A stretch of DNA of 50,709 nucleotides from Silene noctiflora (taxonomy: Eukaryota > Streptophyta > Magnoliopsida > Caryophyllales > Caryophyllaceae): positions 32,314 through 83,022 of the forward strand of contig VHZZ01000437.1 in the NCBI GenBank assembly GCA_009801015.1, given 5' to 3'. Of the stretch, positions 19,474-31,282 are shown in pieces (within the stretch, counting starts at the first letter, position 1; every line of letters starts with the position of its first letter). The translations under genes and the position numbers were made by a program. The notes under the pieces are model-generated. The model was not told the DNA's origin. It saw nothing but the letters and a program-made list of their open reading frames with translations, and did not search any database.

Positions 19474-20265
19474 CACAACATTCACTAGTGGAAAACACGT
19501 ACTATGAAGAAATTATATCGTTATTAGGGTTTCATATAGTTAGGTATATAATTAAAATTAATTAAAAATATAGATAATGGTGTAATTAATTATTAGTGGA
19601 TGATGATTTTGCTTAGGTTTTTTATCCAAAATGAAGGAATTTGCATGAATTTGTAAATAAAATAAAAAAAAAAACAAAGAACATGAGTTTGTTGGACACA
19701 CTTTACAAAGTTAGTAAAGACTTAAAAATACCTTAAGAAAATAAAGTTAACCAAGTACTCCGTATCATATATTTGGGTGCAATAAGTTTGTAGATAATTT
19801 TAATGGGTTTCCTACTATGATTGATGTAGACTCATAGCACTAGTATTTTAGATAGACAAAGAGTTGTACTAGTTGAGATATTGATTGAGTTGTTGCTTAA
19901 AGATGAACGGATCTGGTTTTTCTGGTCGACTGATATTACAGGAAGTGAGATGTTAATTGAGCTGATGAGACTTAAGAGGAACGGGTCTGGTCTGTCGGGT
20001 CGGGTGATATTACAAAAAGTTAAGAATGGAGGACAGTTATATAGGAGCATATTGGTATCAGAAGAAGTAAGAAAGTCACAAAGAAAGCATGAGCATAGTA
20101 AGGGAGCATTAGAACAAGAAGAAAAGAGTGTGTTAGTAATCTAGTATCAAGAATCGGAATCTGAAATTAGGAAGGAGACCATTCCTTTGATCTTATGTTT
20201 GTATGTTACTCAAAGGCCAAAGTGTTAGCATTTTTTAAAGGATAGAGCGTGTGTTAAATAATATA
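19474..20265. other. Spacer, no supported gene
   Basis: Overlapping frames on both strands at 19832-20144 carry GGGTCTGGTCTGTCGGGTCGG, a style found in hAT-like element ends. No conserved protein is recognisable. Confidence 0.3.
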
Positions 20266-20664
20266 CTCCCCGTCCCGGTCTTTTGTTGTTCAATTTCACT
20301 TTTAGGTGTCTCAGTACCCATGAGCATTTAGATCAACTGGCAAGAGGTGTCTCAGTACCTTAACCAGAGGTCTCGTGTTCGAGCCCTGGGGACGCATCAG
20401 TGTTGAAACTTATGAGGGAAAGCTTTACCGCCCTAGTGGCCCTACCCGGCTCGAATCCGGATTAAACCGGATGGTTTACACCAAAAAAAAATGTTTAGGT
20501 GTCACAGTTAATTGTTGTCCTTTCTATTTTAGTAATGCATTCGATGAATAATTTGATCATTCAACCTCAATTTGATCCACATGTCATTTAGTATTTGACC
20601 CTCTCTTCTTTTCTTAGTCTTTGTGCCAAAACCAAAGGATAACAAATGAACGTGACGAAGAGAG
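20266..20664. mobile_element. Stowaway MITE split by a SINE
   Basis: The left end is CTCCCCGTCCCGGTCTTTTG (20266 on, after TA). The right end CGTGACGAAGAGAG then TA (20665-20666) is decayed. The interior matches the copy at 9134 once 20316-20493 plus one flanking duplicate is removed. Confidence 0.75.
20316..20493 (+). mobile_element. tRNA-derived SINE inserted in the Stowaway element
   Basis: The element has an A-box-like start (TTTAGATCAACTGGCAAG) and a B box GTGTTCGAGCCC, then CTACCCGGCTCGAATCCGGATT and an A-rich tail before 20493. It is flanked by TTTAGGTGTCTCAGT (20301-20315) and TTTAGGTGTCACAGT (20494-20508), a 15-base target duplication with one mismatch that belongs to the MITE interior. 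It is Pol III-type and non-coding. The SINE itself also contains GGTGTCTCAGTACC. Confidence 0.8.
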
Positions 20665-20933
20665 TACTAGTTTTGCATGCTTAGGCTAAGTTAGTTTTCA
20701 GTTCACTTAATAAGGTTGTGATTTTTGGTACAAATAATTAAGAAGAAAAATAACATGTGTAATAAGCTAATAAAATGTACTTGCATTTGGTGAGACTAAT
20801 TTTATCCAAGGAAATTTTGTAAATCCGAAAATAATTAAGTCCAAACTGTTATATTAAATCTTATATAATACGAAGTATATAACTGTTTATTTTCCAAAAT
20901 AACCTTAATTTGTATGTAGAAGACTAACTAAGC

Positions 20934-21080
20934 ATTGTTCTTTCTGGCTTAATTTCAGCTCGTTTCAGTTCAGCTCATTTGTTCATAAATTAGCTATTAC
21001 TTTAGCTATTTAGTTCAGTTTAGTTCAACTCAACTTCATTCGGTTTAGTTTAATTTAACTCCTTTCAGCCGAAAAAAACA
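20934..21080. repeat. TTCAGTTCAGCTC dispersed repeat, copy 2
   Basis: TTGTTCTTTCTGGCTTAATTTCAGCTCG, then TTCAGTTCAGCTCATTTG and AACTCCTTTCAGCC, in the same order as the copy at 16130-16340 but shorter. Confidence 0.5.
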
Positions 21081-22128
21081 AAGTTTTAATAGTAAGGCGA
21101 CTAATCCACAAAAATTCTTCGTTATTTTTTTCAACCCATCTTGTGATTTATCCCCGTGAAACATACATTTCATCCTCTAACTTCTACTAACAAATCCTAA
21201 ATCGACCACTCGGTGCAACTACACAAATACTACTTATTCTGTTTCGTGAATAGTTTAGACTTACTCTATTTTATAAGGGAGAAATCTGGGTCGTCAGCAA
21301 AATCCGGGCTTCTTCCATCTAAACATGAAGAAACACAGCTGTTTTTCTTGTTTGGGCCCTTGTTCACTTGTTTTAACCCTTTGGGCTTTTGCATTACTTT
21401 ATTGATTTGGACTTTTTGCAGTTCAATCTTTGATCAATAATACAGCCCGATCTGCAAGAAGGTAAATGACTCTCCTATAAAATCGTCTTATCATAAAACT
21501 AAAACCAAAATGAATAAAATGAAATAAAATAGCGCTATCTGGTAGTACAGGGTTATAAGCTATACTCTCACAACTTACGTTATGTATGTGAGATAGTGAG
21601 GAGATATCAAAATTCAGAATCATTCAGTTGACGTTGTGTCAAGTGTTAACTATTGTAAGAAAAACTATAACCCCTCATAGGCTCATATCCAATTGATTTT
21701 ATTCAATTATTATTTAAAATCAAATTTCTATAATATTGACCTCGTAAATCTAATAAATAAAAAATAACACTAGTACATTAGTTCTCCTTATGTCAATATG
21801 TGCAATTGTTTGAGAAATTGTTTGAAATTCCTCCTCTCAAATCTCAAACAATAATAGTTTAGATCGGGAAGGACCGAGTATAAAGTTTTACAAAATTACT
21901 TCGTATAAATATAACAGTACACTAGATAATAATACGGAATACTATAAAAATGGATGAAAATATGGTCATACTATCGTCTCACTTAAAGAAAAAACAAAGT
22001 CGATAGACAAAATGACTTGGATTACACACTAGTATAATTAACACAACACAGTTTTTTGTTTAAAAATGAGAAATTAGTTTAATCGGTAAAAGAGTTAAAT
22101 ATTATCCACCTGTATAGATAGAGAAAAA
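21081..22128. other. Spacer, no supported gene
   Basis: Only short frames without conserved motifs occur. The DNA is AT-rich and probably the outer edge of the bZIP promoter region. Confidence 0.35.
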
Positions 22129-22468
22129 AGCTCTCTCCGTATCGGTCATTTGTTTACTTTTAGTTTTACACAAAAACCAAGGAAAGAGGAGATGACCATT
22201 TATTTGATGACAAGTGGACCAAATTGAGTGCGGATTATTAAATTGTTCATCAAAAGCATTCCAAAATAAAAAGGTAAGCAATTCATTGAGACACCCTACA
22301 GAAATGGGCAAACAAATGACCTTGATGAACAATTTGATCATTCACACCCAATTTGTTCCACATGTCATTTAGTTATTGGTTCCTTTCTCTTTCCTCGGTT
22401 TTTCTGCCAAAACCAATGGACAACAATTGACCGGGACGAAGACAACAATTGTCCGGGACTAAGGGAGT
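22129..22468. mobile_element. Chimeric pair of Stowaway MITEs in opposite orientation
   Basis: The left half (22129-22325) is a reversed Stowaway copy, running from CTCTCTCCGTATCGGTCATTTG to GGGCAAACAAATGACC. The right half (from about 22324) joins directly to the forward interior (GATGAACAATTTGATCATTC, TTTCCTCGGTTTTTCTGCCA) and ends in GTCCGGGACTAAGGGAG then TA. GACAACAATTGACCGGGAC is duplicated with changes at 22418-22459. It could be two insertions or an inverted rearrangement. Confidence 0.6.
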
Positions 22469-22619
22469 AATATATAGGAAAAAAACAAAACTCTGCCCTC
22501 ATCTATTTCAAATAGATAAACTAATATTTAACTATTATAAATTTTAGTGGATATTCTATATGGTACCCCTATATTTTTTTTTTTTTGTTTTCTAAGAGGT
22601 ACCTCTCATTTTTTCAGTA

Positions 22620-22925
22620 ACAAACTTTGACTACCTATCATTCATAGTCACGAGTTTAAAACACCATGACTTTTTTCCCCAAATTGATCGTATTTACGAG
22701 ATCTTTAATTTGAAAAAAAAAAAGTTTCTACTTTATGAATTTGTAACACGAGTTATGGCCGGTCAAACGTTTTTGCCAAATTAACTTTGACTAACTATTT
22801 ATCATACTTACACGTTCATAATGTAACGAATTTGAAATTGATCGTTCTTTACGAGATCTTTAGTTTGAAAAAAAATTGTTGACTTCGGAGTTTTTAGCCA
22901 GTAATTATAAACGGTCAAAGATTTG
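22620..22925. repeat. Two-copy tandem repeat, period about 154 bp
   Basis: AAATTGATCGTATTTACGAG then ATCTTTAATTTGAAAAAAAA at 22681 recurs as AAATTGATCGTTCTTTACGAG with ATCTTTAGTTTGAAAAAAAA at 22835. Flanking words (TTTGACTA and CTATTTATCAT; GGTCAAA) also repeat. It lies just upstream of the bZIP leader. Confidence 0.55.
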
Positions 22926-23112
22926 TAACTCAAAAAGTTCATCTGATCCGTCTTAAGGGTGACTAACCGTCAAACCAAACCAAACCCTTGGCTTGCGGCT
23001 TACACATGACAACACAACACCGAGATAAACACACCAACAGCGCACATTAGCTGGACTAATTACACCACAACACTTCACTCTAACTTCTCTCTCTTCCTCC
23101 CCCCATCGCAAA

Positions 23113-26100
23113 ATGAACAACACCAACAACCCGGGCCCACATCGGCCAACGCCGGGTCACCGGCGGGCCCACTCCGACACCTCCTTCCTCTTCTCCTCTT
23201 CATCGGACATGGAAGACGACGAATTCCTCTTCGATATCGACGCCTTCAATCTCTCTTCTCTTGACCTAATATCTCCGCCGCCTCCTCCGCCGCCTTCTGC
23301 CGCTGTTGACGGTGGAGAGAGGCGGCTTCATCGCCGGACTAGCTCCATGGATGGCGGTAGTTGTTCTAGTTCTATGATTGATGGTGACGATGGGTTTATT
23401 ATGGTTGACGGTGTTAAGAAAGCTATGCCGCCTGAGAAACTCGCTGAGCTTGCTCTTGTTGATCCTAAACGTGCTAAAAGGTTCGTTTTCTCCTCATATC
23501 GCTTTCGGTTTCTTTTATTTTGCGGAATTATGTAGAATCGAAAACAAATCTAATAGAAATCGGACTTGATATTATGCGGAATTATCGCTTTCGATTCCGC
23601 ACACTTTCTCGTATCGTATTGTGTTTAAAGGTTCGCCAATCGCCACCTACTCGTATTGCTTTCTTTTACTGTTTTATTGTAGGGCGCTTATAGGAATATG
23701 TATAATCGAAAACAAATCTAATTGAAATCGGAGAAAAAGTACTGTTTTAGATTATGTTTCGACAAACTTTCTTGTGTTGTATTGTTTTATCATATAGGTT
23801 GTGTTTCTTGAATTTAGGCATAGTGATGGATGTGATTCAAACGAATTGGAGAGGAGGTAGACTTAGGAGGATGAGTGTATAGAGAGTATGTAAAATCGAA
23901 AGCAAATCTAATAGAAATTGGAGGAAATTTTATGTTTTAGATGATGATTCGGCACACTTCTCGTATCAAATTGATTTATTGATGAGGTTGTGTTAGTTGA
24001 ATTTAGGTATAGTGATTAGGGAGGGTTTAATTTACTGAGTTGTTAGTGTAGTTTCTTGTGATTGTATATTTATGAAATGCGAATGCCATTCAATCGAATT
24101 GGAGGGAAGGTAGACATGGGAGGATGAGCGTATAGATTATATGTAAAATTGAAAACAAATTAGATGGAAGTTGGAAGAAAAATCGTATTTTAAATTAAGG
24201 CTGTCAAACTTTAATTTGATGATTCGGTACTTGTATTGCATTGTTTTTTTATTATTAATTAGTTTGTGCTTGTGTTACTTGAATTTAGTATAGTATTGCT
24301 GTAATTTAGTGATTTATAGTGTAGTTTGTTGTGGTAGAATATTGTAAATGTGATTCGAACAAATTGGAGGAGAGGATGATATTGGAGAAATGAGAATGAG
24401 AATTGCTCTGATTTTTGGAATTAGGATTCTTTTCCTATGTTTACTAGTGTTTGAGAGTTCTATCGGTTTGATACCGATGTTTGATCTGGAGTTCAGGGTG
24501 GAAACTATTATTGAGTAAGTCACAAGGATGATCTGAAGTAAACGCTTCTTACTGTTTAGTGTGTTCAGTTTGTAACACTATGAACCCTACATTTTTTGGT
24601 GTGCTTTGGGTTTCAATGTTGCATTTTGGGTTACTATATAAATGGAGACATGGAGTCTTAGGCTGAATAGTCGTTGCAACAGTTAATGGGTTTGACCTTT
24701 TCTGCTGGTTACATTGGAGACTAAAGAGATGTTGGGGGAGGTTAAGCTGTATTTTGAAGGGTTTTCTGTGACTGGTGAATGAACTTTGTTAGATTTTCTC
24801 TCACTTTACCAAATAGGATGGAGTAAGTGTTGAAAAGTTCATAAAAGTATATAAGGAAATGAAAGGCAAGTGATTTAATGGTGTCGTCATGGTGTCAAAT
24901 CTCTGTTTCATACCTGATATTAAATTGGTCGTCACGGTTTGATCTCAGATGTTGCGCTATAAATATGGTTGATCCACCTGAAATGTAATCATAGTGTAAT
25001 ATTTCAAGGTTTGTGAGCAGCTTTTAATGCTAGATTTATTTGAAGGTTTTCTTAAAGTATAATGATCCAAGAGGAACATAGGCTTGAGATTCATATTGGT
25101 ATATGAAAACTTGCACTGGTAACTCCGTAAGGAATATATTTTTACGATGAGTTTTATTCTTGTTGAGTGTGGTAGAATCTTTAAGCTAAATTTCGACAAA
25201 GAGACTTCATTATTGATCGAGTTGAATCCTTGAATGTACTAGTATAGCATTTATTGAAGTTAGAGGTAAGGTCCTTGCATTCGTTTTTATACCTCAACAT
25301 GAATACTGTGTGAATGTTTGTCCTCCCTAATTACTCGGTTGAGTTTCTATGCTAAGATATAGATACAAATGATTGTACTAGCCAAGCTGTTGTCCCATCA
25401 ATCCAATCTACTCATTTAACCTTTTGAGTTTAAAGATTCAAACATTGACAGTAATTATATTAATTAAAAAAATATTAAAAAATTAAATATGCCATTAACA
25501 TATTTACATTTGATATCGCAAGTTTTTTCGCAAAAATATATTGCCAAAAAAAAAAGAAAATATATACGAAAAATATAGTCTAATGTGGTCTTAGTACAGG
25601 CTAGATTTGATTGAATTGTAGGGAGTATGATGATAAAAGGCTCAACGGAAGGGGGTAAAGGTTGACATGAATGTTAAATTTCACATTGCGATGTAGATCT
25701 GTTGGGTATTGCTTGTGTGATATAAGAATGTGGGATAACTGGACGAGGTATTTGCTCCATAACTAGTGTTCTTTAATGTGAATCTGTAACACATGGAAAC
25801 TATGCTTGGGGTAAAGATGGATTAAGGTTTATGCCCGTTAAATATGGTGGTCAGTGAGAAGTTCCCCTCTTGAGGATGTTTGAGGGGCATAAAATAATTT
25901 TTTCGTCAGTGCTGATATTTGAACAGATTTTATGGCAAAATGAATGAAGTCGCAGAATTTCATTAGTATCTTACTTTTAAACTAGTGTAATTCCCGTGCA
26001 TAAATGCACGGTTTTTTAGACTGGGATGTTAGAGAACTTAGCAAATAAAGATGATAAATTTAAAGCGAATTTCAATATTTACACAATATGGATAAAATAT

Positions 26101-29100
26101 ATTAAGTTAATTAAAGTGGAAGAATATATGTTTATAGTATTAGAAACTAATACTCTTTGTGAATATCTTCATAGACAATGTCAATTAAAATTACGTAAAA
26201 CATTTAACGGAGAATTATTGAATTTTCATATTTATAAAATTTAGATTAAATATATTATTACAAAAAGACATGTATGAATATTAATTACGGAGTAGCGATT
26301 TCTTGTACTGCAATCATATTAATGACAAATTGACAATTAATAGAGCCCAACTCCTCCCTAAAATAGTTGAGCGGGAAAAAACTTAGAGTAAGACTTATTC
26401 TTTTAGTTAAAGGGAGATGAGAAAAAAAAAAAAAAACGAACTTGAAAATTAATCAAGAGAATTGAAGTGAAGTTATGAAATGTGTATTATATTTTTTAGC
26501 ACAAAATTAATAATTTCAATTTATACATTTTATCAAATAATTTTATTGATTTTTTTTTATGAAAATAATAATATTTTATTGGTTTTTTTATACAGGGTAA
26601 TTATAATTATCTGTTAAGTCATTATCTGATATATAATAATAACACTAACAAAAGATTTAGAAATAAATTTATAAGTTTTGATTTATATTAGTTTTGTTTA
26701 TTTTGATTAAATGATTACAATTCAGAATATAGAAAATATTATATAATGATTAAAAGATTATATAAAAGAAAAAAAAAAGTAATGAAATAAAGACTTATTT
26801 CCTTATTTAGCGAGATTCCTTTTGGAGGGAAAATTTTTGAGAATTTTTATTCTCTTAGTATATAGGAGGATGAAGCAAAGAATGTAGCTGCAGAGCTTTT
26901 AATTAACGAGAGATACAAACAAGGGGTTTTGGGAACTGTGAATTTTTTGAAGAAGCTTTTATACTCCATCCTAATTTTTTGGTTAGATTTTTCTTCAACA
27001 ACAACATCAACAACATTACGCTAGTGTCTCAATGGCTCCTGCAAATTGCGGGGTAAAGGGGGGGGGGGTCGGATGTACGCAGCCTTACCCTTGTATTAGC
27101 AACAAAAAGAGGCTGTTTCCGAATGACCCAAGATGAAAATTGCGTCGAGAACTGCATCGAAGGACCGCTACTTCACAAAAGAAAGAAGTGCAGCCACTTG
27201 AGTGAGCCATTTTGATTTATTCCATTATAAACCATAACCAAAGAGTAATGAGTCTTTGACTCCATTGGAAATATGGAAAGGGGAAGATTTTTTTTCCCGT
27301 TTCTTTATTTCTATTTGCAGCGAGCTATGTTACTCCGACACTTCACTTTGATGTGGCATCCGACACGACACGACTATTAAACACTTCATTTTAGATAAAA
27401 GGTTAAATACTTCGAGGAAGTAACCGTATGCAACACTCCGACTCCGTGCCATGTTTGACACTTGCAGCCAAGTTAGGTAGGGAGTTTTTGTAGCTGAAAT
27501 TTATAAGGATTCCTTATAGTACTCTGTACTCCATACCTACCAAAAAGCCATTGTTTTAAGCAATACTAAACTCACTTGATTAAATTCATTAACAATAGGC
27601 ATTTTCCATGTAACTATTAGATGGTAGTATGTATATAAATTTTTCATTAAATACGAGTATATAAAGTTGATAAAACTAGTTAAGTTTTAATACAATAAAT
27701 CTTAGTATGATTTAGACTTCGCTATTTTAGGAAAGTATATGTAATCCTAAACTTGTACGGTGAAGATCAATGTTTGTAATAAGCTTTTAGTTTTGTATAG
27801 TATTTTAATCATATTTCTTGTATAACTTTTCATTTTTGAATTTGTTCAAGCTTCATAATATATCATCTTAATACTTTCGACAAATACTTTCGCTTGAGGA
27901 AAATATCGAATTTCATTAGACGAAAAATAAAATCCCGACGACAAGAGACCAAATAAACTATTGGAAGAATTTGTATGGTGGTAATAGGAGCTCAGGGTTT
28001 AGGAATGCTTAGGTCAGTGTTTCTTAGCTAAGGTTTATAGAATTATAGGGTACAGTTTAGTGCAAAGGAATAGTTGTATTTGCAGACCAAATGATTGTGT
28101 ATATAACATAAATTACCGCCAACTCTCCTTTATTTTATCCTAGACCACCACCTTAATGCTATTGATGCCCTGCGTTCCCAAACCACCCTACTGACATCCC
28201 AGTCACTGCCGGCCCTTCCTTTCCCCTCTGACAGCCTCTTTTCCACTCTTACATCCCTTCTCTTCTACCCTGATGATTCTGCGCTTCCACTCCCCCGCCT
28301 AACCGGCTTCCTCCCCCCCCCCCCACTTCCTTGCTTCCTCATATCCACGTCGAATCCACATCCCCCACCCTTTCGCTACCTAAGTTCAAAAATTCGAACT
28401 TATGTTTTCAAATCTACTAGCAGCAAATCGTTTTCCCCAAAAACGAACGTTATTCTGCATTTGTTGATAAATTTCTAATCTGAAAATGTTTTTGCTGTCC
28501 GGTAATTCTATTTGGTGGTGAAGTGGCTTCGATGGAGGTAGTGGTGGAGGTTACAGTTAAGGCTTTCGCAAACACGTTATTGATTGCAAAAATAAATGGC
28601 AAGAGGAGAAAATAAATGTAATGGGAAAAACAAGGAAGGAATATCTTGAATATATAGTTTGACAGAAAGTTTTAGCTTTTAAAGGTGATCATAGTGGATA
28701 TGTTCCAATGCAATAGAAGATTCATGCAGCTCATGACTTTATAAAGCTGTAAAGAGGATATGGATACAGCTTTTGAAGACGATTGTGATGGAGATGTTTA
28801 AATGACCACTTCAGTTTGTGATTTATCGAAGTTTTTGAATTTTAACTTGCGAAAGATAAATTGAATAAATAAATAGGAGTGAGGTCAATTCGTAAAGTGG
28901 AGGACTTTATCCATGAAGAGGATGACCAAAGCTTTCAAATTATCTTTTTAAGTTTTTTTTTTTTTTTCATTTGCAAGAAGTTGCACAATAATTGGATGTG
29001 TACAAGTCTGGCTAAAAGTTTCGGGTTAGGATCCTAGAGTTATTTTTGGTAGAGTAAATAGAGTTTACAACAGACAGATAATAGAAAATATTTTGGTAAA

Positions 29101-31282
29101 CTCTAAAATGTGTAGTTGTTTATATCAACTTTATTAGATCCCAACACAAAAGTTTTCTATGTTTTTTCCCAATCTAGGTAGCTTTATATATTTTATTTTC
29201 CTTGGATGTCCTTTTAACCTATCCCTTGTGGAGCAATAAGTCTTTTATGAGACACTCTCACCAGTACAACTAACCCAACACAAATCCTTATGTGTCTCTA
29301 ATTTAATTATAAGGTTAATAGGTTGGTCTCAGATGTAAGATTGCCTCATGTAAGCTTGAGTGCTTATGGAGACATGACATAGTATCTGCAATATTCATCT
29401 AGGAGTCTAGTTAAAGTTTTATATCACCGGGTTACGGAGTTATAGATCAAGAACTGCCATTACTTGATTTTGTGTATTTGCTGCATTGTAGAATTCTTGC
29501 AAACAGACAATCTGCAGCTCGTTCAAAGGAGAGGAAAACGCGATACACTCATGAGTTGGAGAGGAAGGTACAAACACTGCAGACTGAAGCGACCACCCTT
29601 TCTGCCCAAGTCACTCTGCTGCAGGTAGGGACTTTAGTGTAGCAGCTCTATTTTTAAGTTCTTAGTTTACCATTTATTTACTATTGCGGTACAATGTAAG
29701 TGTATGGTTTAGTGCTAGAGTGCACTCAGAAATATCAAAGGGGAAGCATAAATAATCAACCGCACCAATATAACGTGATTCAGCCCTTTCATTGGCCTAC
29801 ATTTACCCCCTCCCAATGATGTCCATTATATTTGTAGAAGATGATTCACAGTTGTACAAACCAAAATCCCAACATCCTAGTCTTGAGTAGCCGATATTTA
29901 GAGATGTGGCTATTTTTTAAATGGTATTGAAGATCACTGCTACCACATTTTACTGTGCTAATGGCCCTATTTAGCGCGATTTAGCTGCGATAACGGTACC
30001 ACAACTGAGACCGCGATTTAATACTATGGTTGTTCCAAACCCACTTTTAATTCCTCTTGCAAAAGGTATATGGTGGGTGAGAGAAGAGGGGGAGTTGGCA
30101 GCCTTTCATTGTGTCAACGCAGAGATTATAGCCAGGGATTGATCTCATGTTTTGGTCAGCATGAGCAAGGTTCAGTACCTGGTTTGCTCTTACCTGAAAA
30201 GGACTGATTGCTGTCTTTAAATTTTCGTCTTCTGAACTGCTACTTACCTACTTGGGGACTAGCACTAACAGGTTCTTCATGCCTGGTTTCACATTCTATG
30301 GCACTTGATTAGTTCGCAGTCTGATTAGAGAAATTTCTTTCCTTTTCCCCTAAAAGATGGTTTGGGTTTTGGGTACAGTCGTCCAAAAAGGATGGTAGTC
30401 AGTGATGTGAAGCTAATTGTCATGTAATTGCTCTTACCGACTTACTGTTGATATACAAATTGAACCGTTATAGTTATACGTGAGTATGAGGTATTGAGGA
30501 TATAAATTATTTTGTCGACGGATCTGAATGTTATTTGTATGATGCAGAGAGACACTTCAGGACTTAGTATGGAAAACAAAGAGCTTCAACTACGCCTGCA
30601 GGCTTTCGAGCAACAAGCACAACTTAGAGATGGTAAGTTTGTTCTTATTTAGATGGTTCATGCTTCATGTTTAATCACCATCCATAAGGTTAATTACTTT
30701 AGTATCTCTTACACAACTCACAAATTCTTAAACAAGACAGTGTTACACGGTATTTTATGCAAGATCACTTTATTACCAACCAATTACCCTTTAATACATT
30801 TATTTTTGCCATTTAGTTGTATGAGCTCAAAATATCTCCGAAGTCCGGTGATAGTGAGATACCGCCACTAGGAAAACATACTTAACATGAGAAAGATTAA
30901 TCTGATAAATACACTCCCCCTTAGCTGCCTCATGAGTTATTTGGCAAAATACAAACCTACCAAGCCATCATTAAGGCCACCCTATTTTTTTTCTGACTTT
31001 TTTTATCGGCATATGGCAGCTCTGAATGAAGCCTTGACGCACGAAGTTCAAAGGCTAAGGATGGCAACCGGGGAACTGCCGGCTGACAGCAATAATTCTT
31101 CAGGGAGGGGGCTCTTTTCTCAGTTTCAAAACTTACCTCAGTTCAGTTACCAACAACAACAAGAACAGCAGCAGCAGCAGCAGCGACAACAACAGCAGCA
31201 ACAGTTTCATATGCAAAACCAAAATCAGGCATCTATTAAGCAGATGAAACCAAGCTTCTTGGACTTCAATCATAGAAGTTAA
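23113..31282 (+). CDS. bZIP18: Group I bZIP transcription factor, 4 exons (bZIP18/bZIP52-like)
   Basis: The exons are 23113-23480, 29492-29624, 30548-30632 and 31020-31282, all with GT-AG borders and kept frame. They give 282 residues. The basic region at about 118-138 reads [20 protein letters not shown], with Lys in place of Arg at the last N-x7-R position, a mark of group I (VIP1, RF2a and bZIP18/29/52 relatives). A leucine zipper covers about 142-200 (exons 2-4). The N-terminus has two 14-3-3-type sites, HRRAHSD (Ser21) and HRRTSSMD (Ser77/78), an acidic [13 protein letters not shown] patch and a Pro run. The C-terminus is a Gln-rich tract coded by CAG/CAA (about 31150-31205). It should be a nuclear factor whose entry is controlled by phosphorylation and 14-3-3 binding (family knowledge). 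The splice inside the basic region at AAAAG/GTTCG is typical of this group. Intron 1 is about 6 kb and full of transposon DNA. A CT-rich leader precedes the ATG. The paralog name is a best guess. Confidence 0.9.
25982..26870 (-). mobile_element. Non-autonomous Helitron in bZIP intron 1, 889 bp
   Basis: Read on the minus strand it begins TCCTCCTATATACTAAGAGA after host A. It ends with hairpin CCGTGCATTTATGCACGG (plus 25994-26011; 7-bp stem, 4-base loop), eight bases, then CTAG and host T. These are the Helitron hallmarks: 5' TC, 3' hairpin plus CTRR, and insertion between A and T without duplication. The AT-rich interior codes for nothing recognisable. Confidence 0.75.
26993..27140 (+). mobile_element. 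SINE-like element (Au-SINE style) in bZIP intron 1
   Basis: CAACAACAACATCAACAAC leads to TCAATGGCTCCTGCAAATTG, then CGGGGTAAAGG with a ten-G run, GGATGTACGCAGCCTTACCC and AGAGGCTGTTTCCGA. The GTACGCAGCCTTACCC and GAGGCTGTTTCC blocks are the conserved body of a tRNA-related SINE family widespread in plants. Exact ends were not fixed. Confidence 0.65.
28130..28425 (+). other. GC-rich open stretch in bZIP intron 1, possible retroelement relic
   Basis: One frame stays open for about 95 codons ([19 protein letters not shown], then PLPRLTGF, a Pro run, then SPTLSLPKF). It is far richer in C than the surrounding intron. The LPKF ending recalls the N-terminal part of Ty3/gypsy or LINE-associated gag-like proteins, but the match is weak and no other domain follows. 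It has no ATG in a good context. Confidence 0.25.

Noticed and set aside
20316..20493. Functional tRNA gene suggested by the B-box GTTCGAGCC
   Set aside because: No cloverleaf can be drawn and the unit has a SINE body, an A-rich tail and a target duplication.
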